Source of the DNA: Scedosporium boydii
Lineage: Eukaryota; Ascomycota; Sordariomycetes; Microascales; Microascaceae
Assembly (NCBI GenBank): GCA_002221725.1
Contig: NJFT01000265.1
Span: 1 to 52,648, forward strand
Reading direction: 5' to 3'
DNA: 52,648 nucleotides
Shown: in pieces, positions 1 to 10,953 of the stretch
Numbering within the stretch: the first letter of the stretch is position 1
Layout of the letters: each line of letters begins with the position of its first letter
Notes under the pieces: model-generated
The model's database searches: none
What the model was told of the DNA's origin: nothing
What the model saw: the letters and a program-made list of their open reading frames with translations, nothing else
Made by a program: the position numbers and the translations under genes

Positions 1-1263
1 AGGGGGGGAAGAGAGAGGGTCAGCTGCTGGGCTAGGGAGGGGGTGAAGGGAAGGGGAAGAGGGAGGAGACGCCACTCGGCGCGGGGGCGATGGGATCCAT
101 GGGGGGGAAGAGGGAGGGGAACCAGCCACTGGGCTGGCGATGATAGGAGAGGAAGGAGGGGAGCCAGCAGCTGGGCTGAGGATGATTGGGGAAGAAGGGG
201 GAGATGTCGATGAAAGAGCCACTTGACTCGGGGTCGGGATGTGGGGGGAGAAAGTGACACAGGCCTGCCTGGGGATGGAACATACAACAACTGGAGGGAG
301 GTGTTTCGAGAAAGACTTCTCCACGGCGTCCTCCGCAAAGCGAGCAGACTTGGCCTTCTTACCAAGCACTTGCTCGGTCGTCTGGCCGCTGTGGGAAAGA
401 ATGGACTTGGGCTGCCAGCACACATAACCGTAAAGCGTAGAACGAGGGACTGGGTTAGGCACTGGCCGGGGAATAAGCGAAGGGCGAGAGTTGGGTGCAG
501 GGGCGGGGAGAGGGGGAAGCACAGTACCACTTAGTACCGGCACGGGAATGGGGATGCGGGAACGATCAAGAATGGAAGGGGGAGGGCTAGGGAATGAAGG
601 AGCGACGTAGCCCTTGGGCCGGGGAATCAACGAACGAATGAAGTAGGTAGGCACAGGGGCAAAGATGGCCTCAAGTACCGTACCACTTGGCACAGGTACG
701 GGGCGTGGGATGCGGGAACGGGGAGCAGGGGTGGGCTTGGGGGAAGGGGAACATACACCATCAGCTGCAGAAGAAAAAATGGACACCTCATCAGAAGCAG
801 AACGAGCGGACGTCTCAGAAGAGACAAAATGAGTGGACGCCTCATCAGAGACAGAAGAACGAGCGCAACAAGCAGCATGGGGGACGCGAGGGGGCGGGAA
901 CGAGGGGGCAACAAACCCTTTGGGTCTGGGGATCAACGAGCGAATAAGGTAGGTGGGCACAGGGGCAAAGAGTGGAGGGAGGACTGTATCACTTGGCACA
1001 GGCACTGGGCGTGGGATGCGAGAACGAGGGGCAGCGGCAGGCTCTGGTCGGGAAGAAGCCACTCGGCTCTTGGTGGAAGTGGAAGCGGAGGCGGAGGCGG
1101 AATGGGCTTTAGGAGGAGCGGAAGCGGAAAGGGGAAGAGAAGAAGAAGATGGTTGCACGGTACGCGTCGCCTTCCTGACTCGCTCGATGTGCTGGGCTTC
1201 CGCCTAGAGTTGCCGCGCTCGTCGAGTTTCCGAGGAAGTGAGTCCTAAACCTTGTCGTAGCAT
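1..1263 (-). pseudogene. Pro/Ser-rich repetitive protein frame, premature stop, runs off left edge
   Basis: On the minus strand the frame is open from the left edge to 1203, about 401 codons without a stop. It holds almost no ATG, so simple ORF calling misses it. The nearest upstream ATG is at 1261-1263; between it and the open frame is one in-frame TAG at 1204-1206 (codon 20). The start reads MLRQGLGLTSSETRRARQL then stop, then a helical stretch AEAQHIERVRKATRTVQ, then Ser/Ala runs. Next come repeated blocks with RIPRPVPVPSGTVL and FAPVPTYFIRSLIPRPKG. A less biased island follows (GYVCWQPKSILSHSG, KKAKSARFAEDAVEKSF), then SPPSSP/SPVAG repeats. I do not recognise the family. The stop is TAG, so it could come from CAG or TGG by one transition. 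It may be a decayed gene, a transposon ORF, or a gene whose start lies in another exon. Confidence 0.5.
470..1035. repeat. Diverged direct repeat of about 305 bp inside the Pro-rich frame
   Basis: The stretch 624-725 recurs at 929-1030 with the same order of landmarks: ATCAACGA, a GTAGGT-GGCACAGGGGCAAAG block, CACTTGGCACAGG, then GCGTGGGATGCG-GAACG. A third, more diverged copy of the second half lies around 520-565. The repeats are in phase with the minus-strand reading frame, so they encode repeated protein blocks. Confidence 0.6.
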
Positions 1264-2620
1264 TGTGTCGGGATGCCCGGTACGACGCCGAAGCGAAGTA
1301 GTTGAGGGATACGACGCCCATGGGCGAAGACGCATTTGATACGACGCAGTATGCGAAGAAGCCATTGATGTTGAACTTTCAAATAGGCATGGTCAGTATT
1401 GAACGGACAAAAGAATGATTGAGCGATGTGGGGGGATGGGAAGGGGTGGGATGGCATAACATGGGATGGGGGGACGACATGGGACGGGAGGGACAGATAG
1501 GATATGACGGATGGGATGGGGATAGGATAAGACAAATGGGATAGGATGGCATGGGATGGGGATGGGATATATGGGAGAGGACACATGGGAAGGGGATAAC
1601 ATAAGAAGAGGGTGATGATGACAGGGGAAGGGGACGGGATAGATGGGATAGGATGGCACAGGACAGGTGGGATGAACAGGACAGATGGGACAAGACAAGA
1701 CAGATGGGACGTGACAGGATGGATGGGATGGGACAAGACAGGTGGGACGGGGATGGGGATGGGGATGACATGAGGTGGACATGGGGTAGACAGGGGAATG
1801 GGAATTGGACATGATGTAGGCGGGGAAGAAAAGAAAAAAGAGGGAAGAGGTGCAAGGGGGAGGAAGGGGAGGGAGCGTTACAATAGTGTGAGCGCAATAC
1901 AGAAAATGTGTGTAACGGAGCATCAATGGAGAAAGGGAAAAAAAAAGAAGGAAAGAAGGAAGAGTTCTGGGAGGGATTGGGTCTATTTATCCTTGAACGA
2001 TGAGTGTCACCGATCACCCCGGATCACCCCAGATCAGCCAGGTACGATCAGAAGTTTAAATCGACGACGAAGGGAATAACTGAGCATTTTTCTTTTTTAT
2101 TTGTTTCATTCTTGGGGGAAATATTGACGTCTGGTACCGATACACGGCTTCAGCAGGTTTCCAAGGGGGATCGTGTAAGTCGCGGATGTCCAGGTACTTC
2201 TGGTTCTGCTCATCTATTCGTGCTCGACATCTGAAATACTCGAAGCATTGCCTGTTCGGGGAATGGACATTGGAAAATACATCAATTGATTTATTTCTTT
2301 TCAATGTCCTCGAGGCCGATTTTTTCTATTCGTTGGAGAGGATCCACAAACGTCCTTCACAGTTTTCTAGCGAGGCTGAGTCTAGATTGTTCCAGCCCGT
2401 TGATATCGTGTAGAGGCTGGGTGCTTTCTGTGTCTGATATGTTCGATATCAATGAGCCTGGCATGTGGGAGGCGTGTAAGTGGGCGTGTAAGTGGGCGTG
2501 TAGATGGGCGCGGGTGTGGGGATGGGCGTGAGAGTGGGTGTGTGGTTGGTAGGCGTGTGGCAACGGTGGGTGTGTGAATTGGGGCGTGTAATTCTAGGGA
2601 CGCCATCAATTGATCCTTTG
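1264..2620. repeat. Purine-rich minisatellites and low-complexity DNA
   Basis: From about 1430 to 1800 the plus strand is an irregular array of GGGATGGGATAG / GGACAGATGGGAC units with strong G-over-C bias. From about 2468 to 2600 there is a second array of GTGGGCGTGTAA-like units. Reading frames here are artefacts of the repeats. Between 1263 and 1370 the octamer TACGACGC recurs three times. No gene is supported in this stretch. Confidence 0.75.
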
Positions 2621-3565
2621 CGGGGAAGCTTGTGATTGTTCTTTTCGACTCTGTTGATGTCCTTTTTCTATCCAGAGAGATGGGGTCGGCGTATACATTG
2701 ATATTGATGGGAGGTCCGTCGGTCGAGGATAACTGCAGGTAACTTCAAAAAATATCAATTATATTGGAGTCTCCCTCGTGCATGACTTGTGCCTGAGCTA
2801 GTCTCGGGGGTGGACTAAGGGTAACAGCCATGTCCTCGTACAATTGTAATATCAAGGCTAAATTATAGAGGGCTTTTAGCAGCGAAACCATACTGCGATA
2901 ACCGCAGGGTCTTTCTTAGCAGTGGAAATGCATTAACACCAGGTCCTAGACAAGTCCAGCATATCTCGCAGCATCGACCCGTGTCCTCCGCGTGTATTTC
3001 TATCCCATCATTGAGGCGTAGTCGTTCGTCTCTTTCTTGAGGCTCGATGGTTGACGTTGAATTTTGATCGCAGAACTTTAAATTAGTTGAAACAAACCTT
3101 GATCCAGCCCTGCAGTTTGGTGATCTTATTGGGTGTGTTTTCCGGGGACGTTAAATTAAGCTATTATTGGTTCATTGTTGGTGTGTGTCTTGCGCCACGA
3201 CACTGATCCCTGCCGCCAAGTCTCGGCCGACATCAATCGGGTGTGGCAAACCCAGGATTTAATTCGGGCGACGAGAGAAAGTTTAGGTGGGGGTTGGTTT
3301 GCCCGCAGAGCTGAGGAGAAAGAATGCCAGACTTCAATCACTAGGTGGGGGGAGGACATTCTGTAGCCATGAAATATGAAACCCACATCGTTTGGCATTC
3401 ATCTACACATTTCTGTTCTATGAATCGTCAAATACTTAAAAAGAGAAGGCGAGAACCCGTCATCAAAAGTAGCAAACTAATCCACACCTGGTAAGAAAAG
3501 AAGGGGAAAATTGTATTGTTCCCAAGAAGAAGAGAAGGGTTAAAGAAGATGACTAGAGAAGCCCA
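2621..3565. other. Intergenic, no gene seen
   Basis: Unique-looking DNA between the minisatellites and the 3' end of the von Willebrand A gene. It includes that gene's 3' UTR at its right end. I see no coding exon with splice support. Confidence 0.5.
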
Positions 3566-5067
3566 TTACAAGAAGAAACCGATGAGGCCGAGACCAACAA
3601 CCCAGAAACTAGCCCCAACAATCTTGTCGGCGGCAGCAGTCACCACAGTGGGAAGAGTCTTCCCGCCAGTCGGCGAGCCAGGAACCACTGAAGGACCGAC
3701 TGGAGCAGGGCCAGAACCGGAACCGGAACCAGAGCCAGAGCTAGATCCAGAGCCAGAGCCAGGGCCAGAGCCAGAACCGTGGCAAGTTCCGGGGCAGGAC
3801 TTGCCCCCATTGCCCTGGCCGTTAGTAGAAGTACCGTTGCCAGTGCCAGTGCCAGAACCAGTTCCGGTGCTATTCTTGCCGTAATCAGTAGGAATCGTAG
3901 TTCGGTTAGGAAGCGTGCAACCCGAAATACCCAGCGACGAGCTAAGCGAAACCTGGAAAACACCCTCGGACGTCGAGTTGGTAGACGAAACAACAAGCTT
4001 CAAGGTAGCCTCGGTAGTAGCATTGTAACTAAGCGTTGCCGGCCCAGTTCCAGTCGCGTTCTTAGAAATGGAATTGCCCGACGCATCCTGGAGATCAGCC
4101 TCAAGCGCCTGAGCGGAAAGCGACTGGACAGTAAAAACGAGCTCCTCGCCGCTCCTCGAAGCATACGAAAACGACACGGGCTGCGAGCCGGTAAGCTTGG
4201 CAACGGTAATTCCCGAAAGAAGGGGTTGATCGGCACCGGCATTGTGGTCGTTCGCAGTGAGGCCGTTGCTGAGGAGGAGGAAGAGCCACGGCTGGATGTT
4301 GGCGGCGTCGTTGAAGGACATGAAAGTCCCGCCCGTCTTCAGGATGGCGGTTTCGAGGCGAGGCTCCGAGAAAGAGTCGGGCGGGGCGAGGAAACCGAAG
4401 CTTACGCGGATGCCGTGGGTGGCTGCTAGTTCGATCTGCTGGATCAAGAAGTCGAGGTCGGAATCTTCGCCGTCGGTGAGAACGACGATGCCAGATCGGT
4501 CGGCCGTGGGGTCATTTCCGGGCTTGGTGAGTTCGGCGATAGCTTTTGCGACACCACTGCAATATATCCTGTTAGTCGTTGGGGTAGTTTAGATGCAGGA
4601 ACAGAGAAGACTTGCTCTCCAATGTAGGTGCCACCCGAGCTGTTGATAAGGTCGAAGGAACTATCAGCGCCGGAGGGGCTACCGAGCGGGTAGATAATAT
4701 CGGCATAGCTGTCAAAGCTGTAAAGATGAACGGCTGTTAGCATTCGAGAATAATGAATGTAATCAGGAAACAAAGAAGGAGAGGAAGAAACAATAACTGA
4801 CTCGACAACGGTCACAAGGTCGGCATTTTGCCCAATAACAAGTTGAGCATTCAAGGCCTTCCCTGCCGTAATTCGTAGGTCTTGAGGATCATTGTAGGAC
4901 ATGGACCCGGAAGAGTCCAGGACAATAGCAATCTTTCGGCCCCCGCTGCCCTGGTTGAGTTGAATCTTGCAGGTATCACCGGCAGCCTGTCGACGCCAGG
5001 CATGAGGCTTGGCAAGCGCGAAGGGCGAGTAAGCCAAGGCGAATGCAAACACCTGGCCGAACTTCAT
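3566..5067 (-). CDS. Secreted, GPI-anchor-type von Willebrand factor A domain protein
   Basis: Three exons: 5067-4802, 4717-4616 and 4556-3566, giving 452 residues. Phases match at both junctions. The start MKFGQVFAFALAYSPFALA is a signal peptide. The vWA domain follows: MIDAS motif VLDSSGSM near residue 50, then DFDSYADIIYPLG formed across intron 1, and VVLTDGEDSD. A beta-rich segment with N-glycosylation sequons comes next, then a Gly/Ser linker. The C-terminus is hydrophobic (SFWVVGLGLIGFFL), as in GPI-anchored cell-wall proteins. Intron 2 (4557-4615) has a GC-AG border: only GCAAGT as donor restores the frame (TYIGDGVAKAI). Family knowledge suggests extracellular metal-dependent adhesion; the ligand is unknown. 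Domain call is firm, GPI anchoring is inferred. Confidence 0.88.
4557..4615 (-). other. GC-AG intron in the vWA gene
   Basis: 59 bp. Donor GCAAGT, acceptor TTGCAG, with a CTAAC branch sequence inside. No GT donor in the vicinity keeps the reading frame into GVAKAIAEL. Confidence 0.75.
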
Positions 5068-6051
5068 CTTGAATTCTGGGAAGGATGGATGGATGGTAAA
5101 CGAGAGGATAGTCACTAATAAACGAATGACTTGACAAGATATTAGGCAAACTTGTCAGGATAATTAACTTGCAGAGAAATGCTAGTCTAGAAAAACGAGT
5201 GTTGGGTTGGATGAGACCAAGACGGCAGCTCTCTTGACCCTCTAGGCACGCTTCCATCGCCAGGCTTTATATACAAAATCCAGAATCATGTTGAATCTTG
5301 TTCTATCGTTGCCTCCTTCTACTTCGTAGGAGTGGCGAAATACCCATATCGTCGCCTTCTCCTCTGTGGGTGACATTCCGCATTGCTGCGTCTCACGCCA
5401 TCGGCCAACCAACTTCACTTGGTGACATCAATATCGAAGACATCACCCAGCTGCCAGCCTCATTCCGCCCGATGATTTACAGGAACAGGGATTCAATTGG
5501 AGGACACACCAGCGAATGAACTGTAAATTCGTGACCCCAAGAGCCCATCTTTCATTTCAATACTCCTAACTTTAGAGCAAGTCCTCCCGGCATATACCCT
5601 GTCCTGTTCAACTCGTTCCGCGAAGGGCTGAACAACAAAGCACTTGCATGAGTATCATCTAGATCGTCCAATCACTATTCTCCGATCTCACACCCTTGAC
5701 CAGGCCCAAAAATGTTTAGATTCTGGTGTGCTCCAGAGTACGATTAAACATTGGACAGCGACTCCAGTGTGATTGCCATTTATATCCATATCGGGACAGG
5801 GTTGCGAAATACAGATGACTGCATCTGGCTCATCAGGGGCATTTTAAGGATACAGACACGCAATAGCCAAATAGAGAGACCTAGAAAATCAATATTTCTC
5901 TTTCTCCTTCTCCCTCCTGAGCCACTGAAAGCTCGGTTACATCAAGTCTAAGCAAACAGTCCGCGCGAACGTCAATGATACGCAAAGATTCGAGCGTGAC
6001 ACCCTGAGTGTCACCATCAATCTCCCGATAGATCATCTCTCTGATCTCTCA
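5068..6051. other. Intergenic: upstream region of the vWA gene, 3' flank of the GH43 gene
   Basis: About 980 bp between two genes on the same strand. It must hold the vWA promoter and the GH43 terminator. I see no conserved exon; the short frames have no splice support or recognisable product. Confidence 0.5.
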
Positions 6052-8684
6052 TTAGTCCCGGAACTGCTCCTGAGGGACATACTTCCACTCCGAGAAGTAT
6101 GCGGGCGTCGATCCATTCCCACCATTGCTCGTGGCATAGATGCCTAGGATGACGCCTAAGGAAACACCAGATTGTCAGTTAGCTGAATACACGAAACAGC
6201 CCAAGGAGGATTTAATCAATGCCATCTTACCAGTAAATCCCCAGCTCAAAGGCTCATTCGACACGTCAATAATAGTCTGCACCTCTGACCTCGCCCTCCC
6301 TGGTCCTGCAGAGAACGAATAGTGCGTGTTATTCTTCGCGCTAATCTCAAGCCGCAGCGTCTCTCCAATCCAGGCCTCAGGGACGGGCACCACCAACGTA
6401 TCGGGAACAAGTACGTATGATTCAGCCCTAAAGCGGAAGTGAGGAACAAGCTCTCCCTCTTCCGCTATGCTCTCGTTGCCAGCGCGGGGTCTACCGGGGA
6501 AATCAGCCGTCTTTGAGCCCGCTGGCAAAAGCACGACGCCGAGGTCGAGGTGGTGGTTTTGAGTGAGGAAAGCGGTAATGCCGGCTTCCTCCTCTCCTCG
6601 CGAAGGATCAAAGTCGAGATTAACACTGTAGGTAAAAAGAGTATCCTCCTGCTTCCTCCCGACGAAAGCCTGGCCACCTGGCCCTGCGTAGTTCCCATTT
6701 AGGGCGGTGAGATTAATCTTCGAAGGGTTGATTCGCAGGCTATTGGGGTGCTCGTCGGGAGAGATCTCGAAATAATCTTGGTTCGGATAGCGCCAGTACT
6801 GGAAATGGGGAGGGATTGACGAGCCCGGGGTGAAGTCAATGTTGTCTTCTCGATCCGAGACCCAGCGGCTGGAGAAGGGGGTCATGTTAGTGAGGCATTG
6901 TGTTTTGGGGCGTGATCGTTTGAAAAACCTACCCAATACCTTCAACGCTTGTATTCTCCTCAGGCATGGGCCATCCCTCCATAGTTCCCTTAATTTGGTC
7001 GACCACGGGGAATTCGCCCTCTTCCCAACGAGCCGGCGCCAACACGGTCTCCCGACCCATCGGGAAGTGCAGGTACTCAGCACCGCCCCTGACTGAAAGT
7101 GCCACACACCACCTAGGTGGAGGAGGTTTTCGTGTTAATACTCATGGAAGTTGGGAAATTGTTTCGTACAGAGTATGTTTCGAGCTGAAAGTGACATACC
7201 AATTTCTGGATCCATCCTGGAAAAGGTCGGCATGGCCAACTGCCTGGACTATGGTTGAGTGAGTTAGTATCCGGATAATGCAGTAATCCTAGCTCGAGAA
7301 GAAAGGAATCTCGTACAGAGGCTCGTCGTATTCGCGTTGGAAAGAATGGGATTCGCGGGGTTCGACTCGAACGGCCCGCTGATGCTTTCAGATCGAGAAA
7401 CAGTCACCATGTGCTCGTTTCCCGTACCGCCTTTTCTCAGTTAGCGATGCCTCAGCCGCGACCATCCGTTTTCAATCGCATCTAGAGAAGAGAGAGATAG
7501 AAGGGGGAAAAAAAGCGCGTACCCTCGGCTGCGAGGAGATAGTAATATCCGTCCTTGAAGTAAATATGCGGGCCCTCGGGAGCCTGAGACATCATGTTAG
7601 TCGCGACAAGGAAACTACGAATAACTACTTCAAGGAGAGGCTGTCAATCCTACAAGTCCGCCCGTTCCCTCCCAAGTCACTGTCCACTCGCCAACATCGC
7701 CCGTCTCGAGATCAATTTCAGCCTGATGAATTCCAGGGCTGCATCATTGCTGAAAGTTAGCTCATCCCCATTTGCCTTGCTTAATGAAGCCAACGACACC
7801 GAGGGGAGAACAGTGATCCCACCTGACTCTCCAAGCATGCGCTGCCGTGACGTAGATCTTTCCATCCTCGTCCCAAAAAGGCGACGGGTCATATCCCTCG
7901 AATTCGAAATGAGTGGCCTCAGACCACGAGAGAGGATCGAACGGATCCTCCGCCTTGAAGAAAATCTACACGCCGCAGCCACGGCAGTTAGTTCCGCCCC
8001 GCCCAGTTCAACTTAACTTTTCCGGTCTGCCTCGAATCCACTTACATTGTCCCATCTCGATGCGTCCTCCTGAGGTTTATCGTCGTCTACGAGCGTAGTG
8101 AAAAGCCAAAAGGCATCGTCATGGTATCGAAGGGTAGGTGCCCATATCCCGCTATTCTATCTCTTAGAAACGAACAGTGGATATCCTTTTTTAGTAGCTG
8201 GATCGATTGCATACCTAGTCGAACGATTCGTCTCGGCCAGCCTAGGAAGCTGCTCAGGACGATTAAGAACGTGAGCTTATAACCAAGTCAGCACCCAATG
8301 CCTTCAAGTCCGGACAACTCGCACTTCACATGGGGCCAACCTGAAGCGGACCACTCCGGTGATGACCAAAAGGAAGACGGTAGCATCCACAAACATACCG
8401 ATCAGCCTCCAATTCTTCAAATCCTTGCTCGCGTGGATCGGAATCCCAGGAAACGCATTGAAGCTCGACGCAGCGCAGAAGAACGTGTCGTCCCATTCCG
8501 GCACAAAGATACAGCTAGGATCGGGATGGAAGCCGGGGAAGATTGGATTATAATACGTCGAGTTCGCCTGGCCGACGGTATATCCTCCCTCTTCCACGGT
8601 TTCGTCATCCTCTTGGGCGAAGGCGCCCGTGATGGCGAGTCCGAAGACCACGAGACCAGCCAGGAACTTTGGCAGGGCTTTCAT
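6052..8684 (-). CDS. Secreted glycoside hydrolase family 43 enzyme (beta-xylosidase / arabinofuranosidase type)
   Basis: Eleven exons: 8684-8399, 8275-8215, 8151-8046, 7965-7823, 7738-7654, 7583-7523, 7430-7317, 7248-7200, 7112-6933, 6868-6231 and 6155-6052. All phases close, giving 608 residues. Signal peptide: MKALPKFLAGLVVFGLAITG. The five-bladed GH43 fold shows the general base in NPIFPGFHPDPS, the pKa-modulating Asp in GYDPSPFWDEDG, and the general acid Glu in APEGPHIY. HAWRV-PGIHQAEIDLETG and LHFPMGRETVL are typical of fungal members. The C-terminal roughly 230 residues form a beta-sandwich of the GH43 C2 type. The family releases xylose or arabinose from plant-wall xylan and arabinan; exact substrate cannot be told here. 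An in-frame TTG upstream is not needed because the ATG directly precedes the signal peptide. Confidence 0.9.
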
Positions 8685-9874
8685 CTTCTTCGATCTCGAC
8701 GGAATCAATGTAAGGTCGAAATGTCACACTGATAACCCGCTCCCGAACATGAAGTTAGGAGACAGGGACGACAACCAGCAATTGAGCGAGATCAAGAGCA
8801 AACCTGTGTGAATTAGAATATCTCTCTTCTCAAGTAGAACGCGTCCCTAGCTTCCATAGCTATATATATTGTTGATACCACATACCCCTCGCGTATTCTC
8901 CAACCCGTTTTCCCGGATCCATGCACTGGAGAGACGCTCTCTTCTCCTCAATTACATCGCCGTCTCCAAAAAGAAGAGAAAAAGAAAAAAAGCCAATCCC
9001 CTCAATTTCTTGCTGGAACTCGCCCTTTTCCCCGCACCCCCCGCAATTTAGATCCCTTTGCGCCGCCGGGACGACTCCGTTCTTGTCGAAGTTTGGTTTC
9101 GTTGCGGGTAAATAGACCGGGACCTAAACCCCGAAATGTCCATCCAGACGAGCGAAGAAAATGAAAATGTTGCGGGACGGAAAAAGGCTCTTTCGACGCC
9201 GTTCTTCCAAAAATTCCAAGACTCCCCTTTGCTTCCTTCCCATGGACTTCCGAGAGCGGAAGAGAACGAAACAAAGAAACGTTAACAATGTTAATGTAGA
9301 GATCTATAGAATACCCCCCCGTCCAGTCTTCATCCCCGAACCTTCATTTTGATGTAAGGAGTAGTAGTTAAATACTACATGATACTGGGCTCATGATGCT
9401 GAAAACAGTCAACTCTCTCGAAGGCCCGAGGTTCGTCGTAGCGTTGAATTTCATGATGCACGACTCTGACATGCTCATTCAGAAATGAGCTGGTAGTCGT
9501 CATCATCAAAGCAAACCACTTGGAGAAACAGAAAAACCCTTGACCCTTGATGCTGTGAGCCAATCCTGGAGGACCGCGGATATCATAAATGGAAACCCTG
9601 ACATGCCCCCCCATCGTTGCCCCGAGCGACACTAAGAAAAATATAAAAGAAAGGAAAATATTTCGAGCGACGGGATCCAACGACAGAAACCACCCCAAGG
9701 ATTGGGGTTGGCTCTGGTTGGTTGGAATTGACTTCGACCATCTCACCCTCTCGACCTGCTTGACATGCGTCTTTTTTTTTTTCTTGCTTCTCTCCCCTTC
9801 ATCGTTCTTTTTTTCTGCTTCTCCGGCTATCATTTAATGATTGCTTTTCTTGTACATCTTTATTCTCTATCTCT
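8685..9874. other. Intergenic: GH43 promoter side and carrier 3' flank
   Basis: About 1.2 kb. Minus-strand frames near 9375-9833 have skewed composition and no recognisable product or splice support. A T-rich run lies at about 9770-9815. A TATATATA run near 8860-8868 lies about 175 bp upstream of the GH43 start and could be part of its promoter. Confidence 0.45.
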
Positions 9875-10953
9875 TCATTTCGTCAAGAAGCCGAGGTAAT
9901 CGACAACGATCAGAGTAATCATGCTAAATTCGGGGTTCGTGTTAGCTCCGCACATAAACAGACGGACAAGACAATACTTGACAAAAGAATCAGGCTTTTA
10001 ACTTACGCATGCGGCGCAATACGAATGTAGTAAGTACCAAATCCACGATAGAACCTCAAGGGTCCTTCTTGGGCAGCCACTTTAGTGAAGCAATCCACCA
10101 TACCGCGGTATGGGAGCTGGCCGTTAGGCCCTCGCTGCTGCTTCTGGAGGCGGGTCTTCACAAAGTCGAACGGCAGACTGAAGAAACTGGCGAAGAATCC
10201 GGCGATGGCACTGGCGCATAGGGTCCTGTTCTTCGACGACAGAGTGGTGTGCTGCTGAAGTTGGGCCTTGGCCTCGCTGAAGAAGGCCAGTTGTCCAAAG
10301 TTGAGCGCCATGGCTCGCACGACCGTCGGGGCGGCTCCAGCCCAGAGGGCAGGAATACCTTCTGACTTGGAAATGGAGCGAAGGGCATCGATGACGGACT
10401 TGTAGTTATGGCGTTCAGCCGCGGGCTTGAGGCCGTCACTCTGCATGCGAATGAGGGCGAGATCGGCAGGGTTTCCGATCATGGCAGCCAGACCACCAGC
10501 GGCGAGACCAGCTCCGGCCCTTTCAGCGAATCCAACCTCTCGGCCTTGGTTCTTGGCCCTGGTAGCCATCGTGCCCATGAAGGTATCGAAGAAACCCAGG
10601 CGAGCGGTCGTATATACTGCTTGGCGCAGAAGACCTGCGGACAATCCGGTATACAGGTCGAGGGCCCTGCCGCTCGCAATGATGTCTCGAGTGACAGATA
10701 GAGGGGTGGGCTTCGGGCCTCCGGCAACACCCTCACCGGCAAGTTGGATGCGGACCTTCACCATGTCGACGGGTTGAATGCAGCTTGTGGCAACCATACC
10801 GCTGATACCGCCATTGAGGAAGGGGAGCGCGGCGCGCATGAAAGGAGTGTGGAGGAAATCGGAGGCCACGGCGGCCTTGTCTTGTTGTCCGGCAACCATT
10901 ATGTCTGGGGTGGCTTGCCTAGCATCAGTAGGTGTTGCGACTTGAGTTGGCAT
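9875..10953 (-). CDS. Mitochondrial 2-oxoglutarate/malate-type carrier (SLC25 family)
   Basis: Two exons, 10953-10007 and 9923-9875, giving 331 residues. The donor GTAAGT after the HA codons of APHA and the acceptor TTTAG keep phase. Three mitochondrial-carrier repeats carry the P-x-[DE]-x-x-[KR] signatures: PVDMVKVRIQ, PADLALIRMQ and PFDFVKTRLQ. LYTGLSAGLLRQAVYTTARLG and the PADLALIRMQ contact region match the oxoglutarate/malate carrier rather than ADP/ATP or phosphate carriers. The C-terminus is HAMITLIVVDYLGFLTK. It should exchange dicarboxylates across the inner membrane, as in the malate-aspartate shuttle. The frame is open further upstream to 11079, but that stretch is T/C-rich leader, and MPTQ at 10953 gives a normal length. 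Substrate is inferred from family resemblance. Confidence 0.9.

Noticed and set aside
1245..2017. Minus-strand His/Pro/Ser-rich frames
   Set aside because: They are translations of the ATCCCATCCC minisatellite and have no other protein signal.
3516..3884. Plus-strand Pro/Glu-repeat frame
   Set aside because: It mirrors the Gly/Ser linker codons of the vWA gene on the minus strand.
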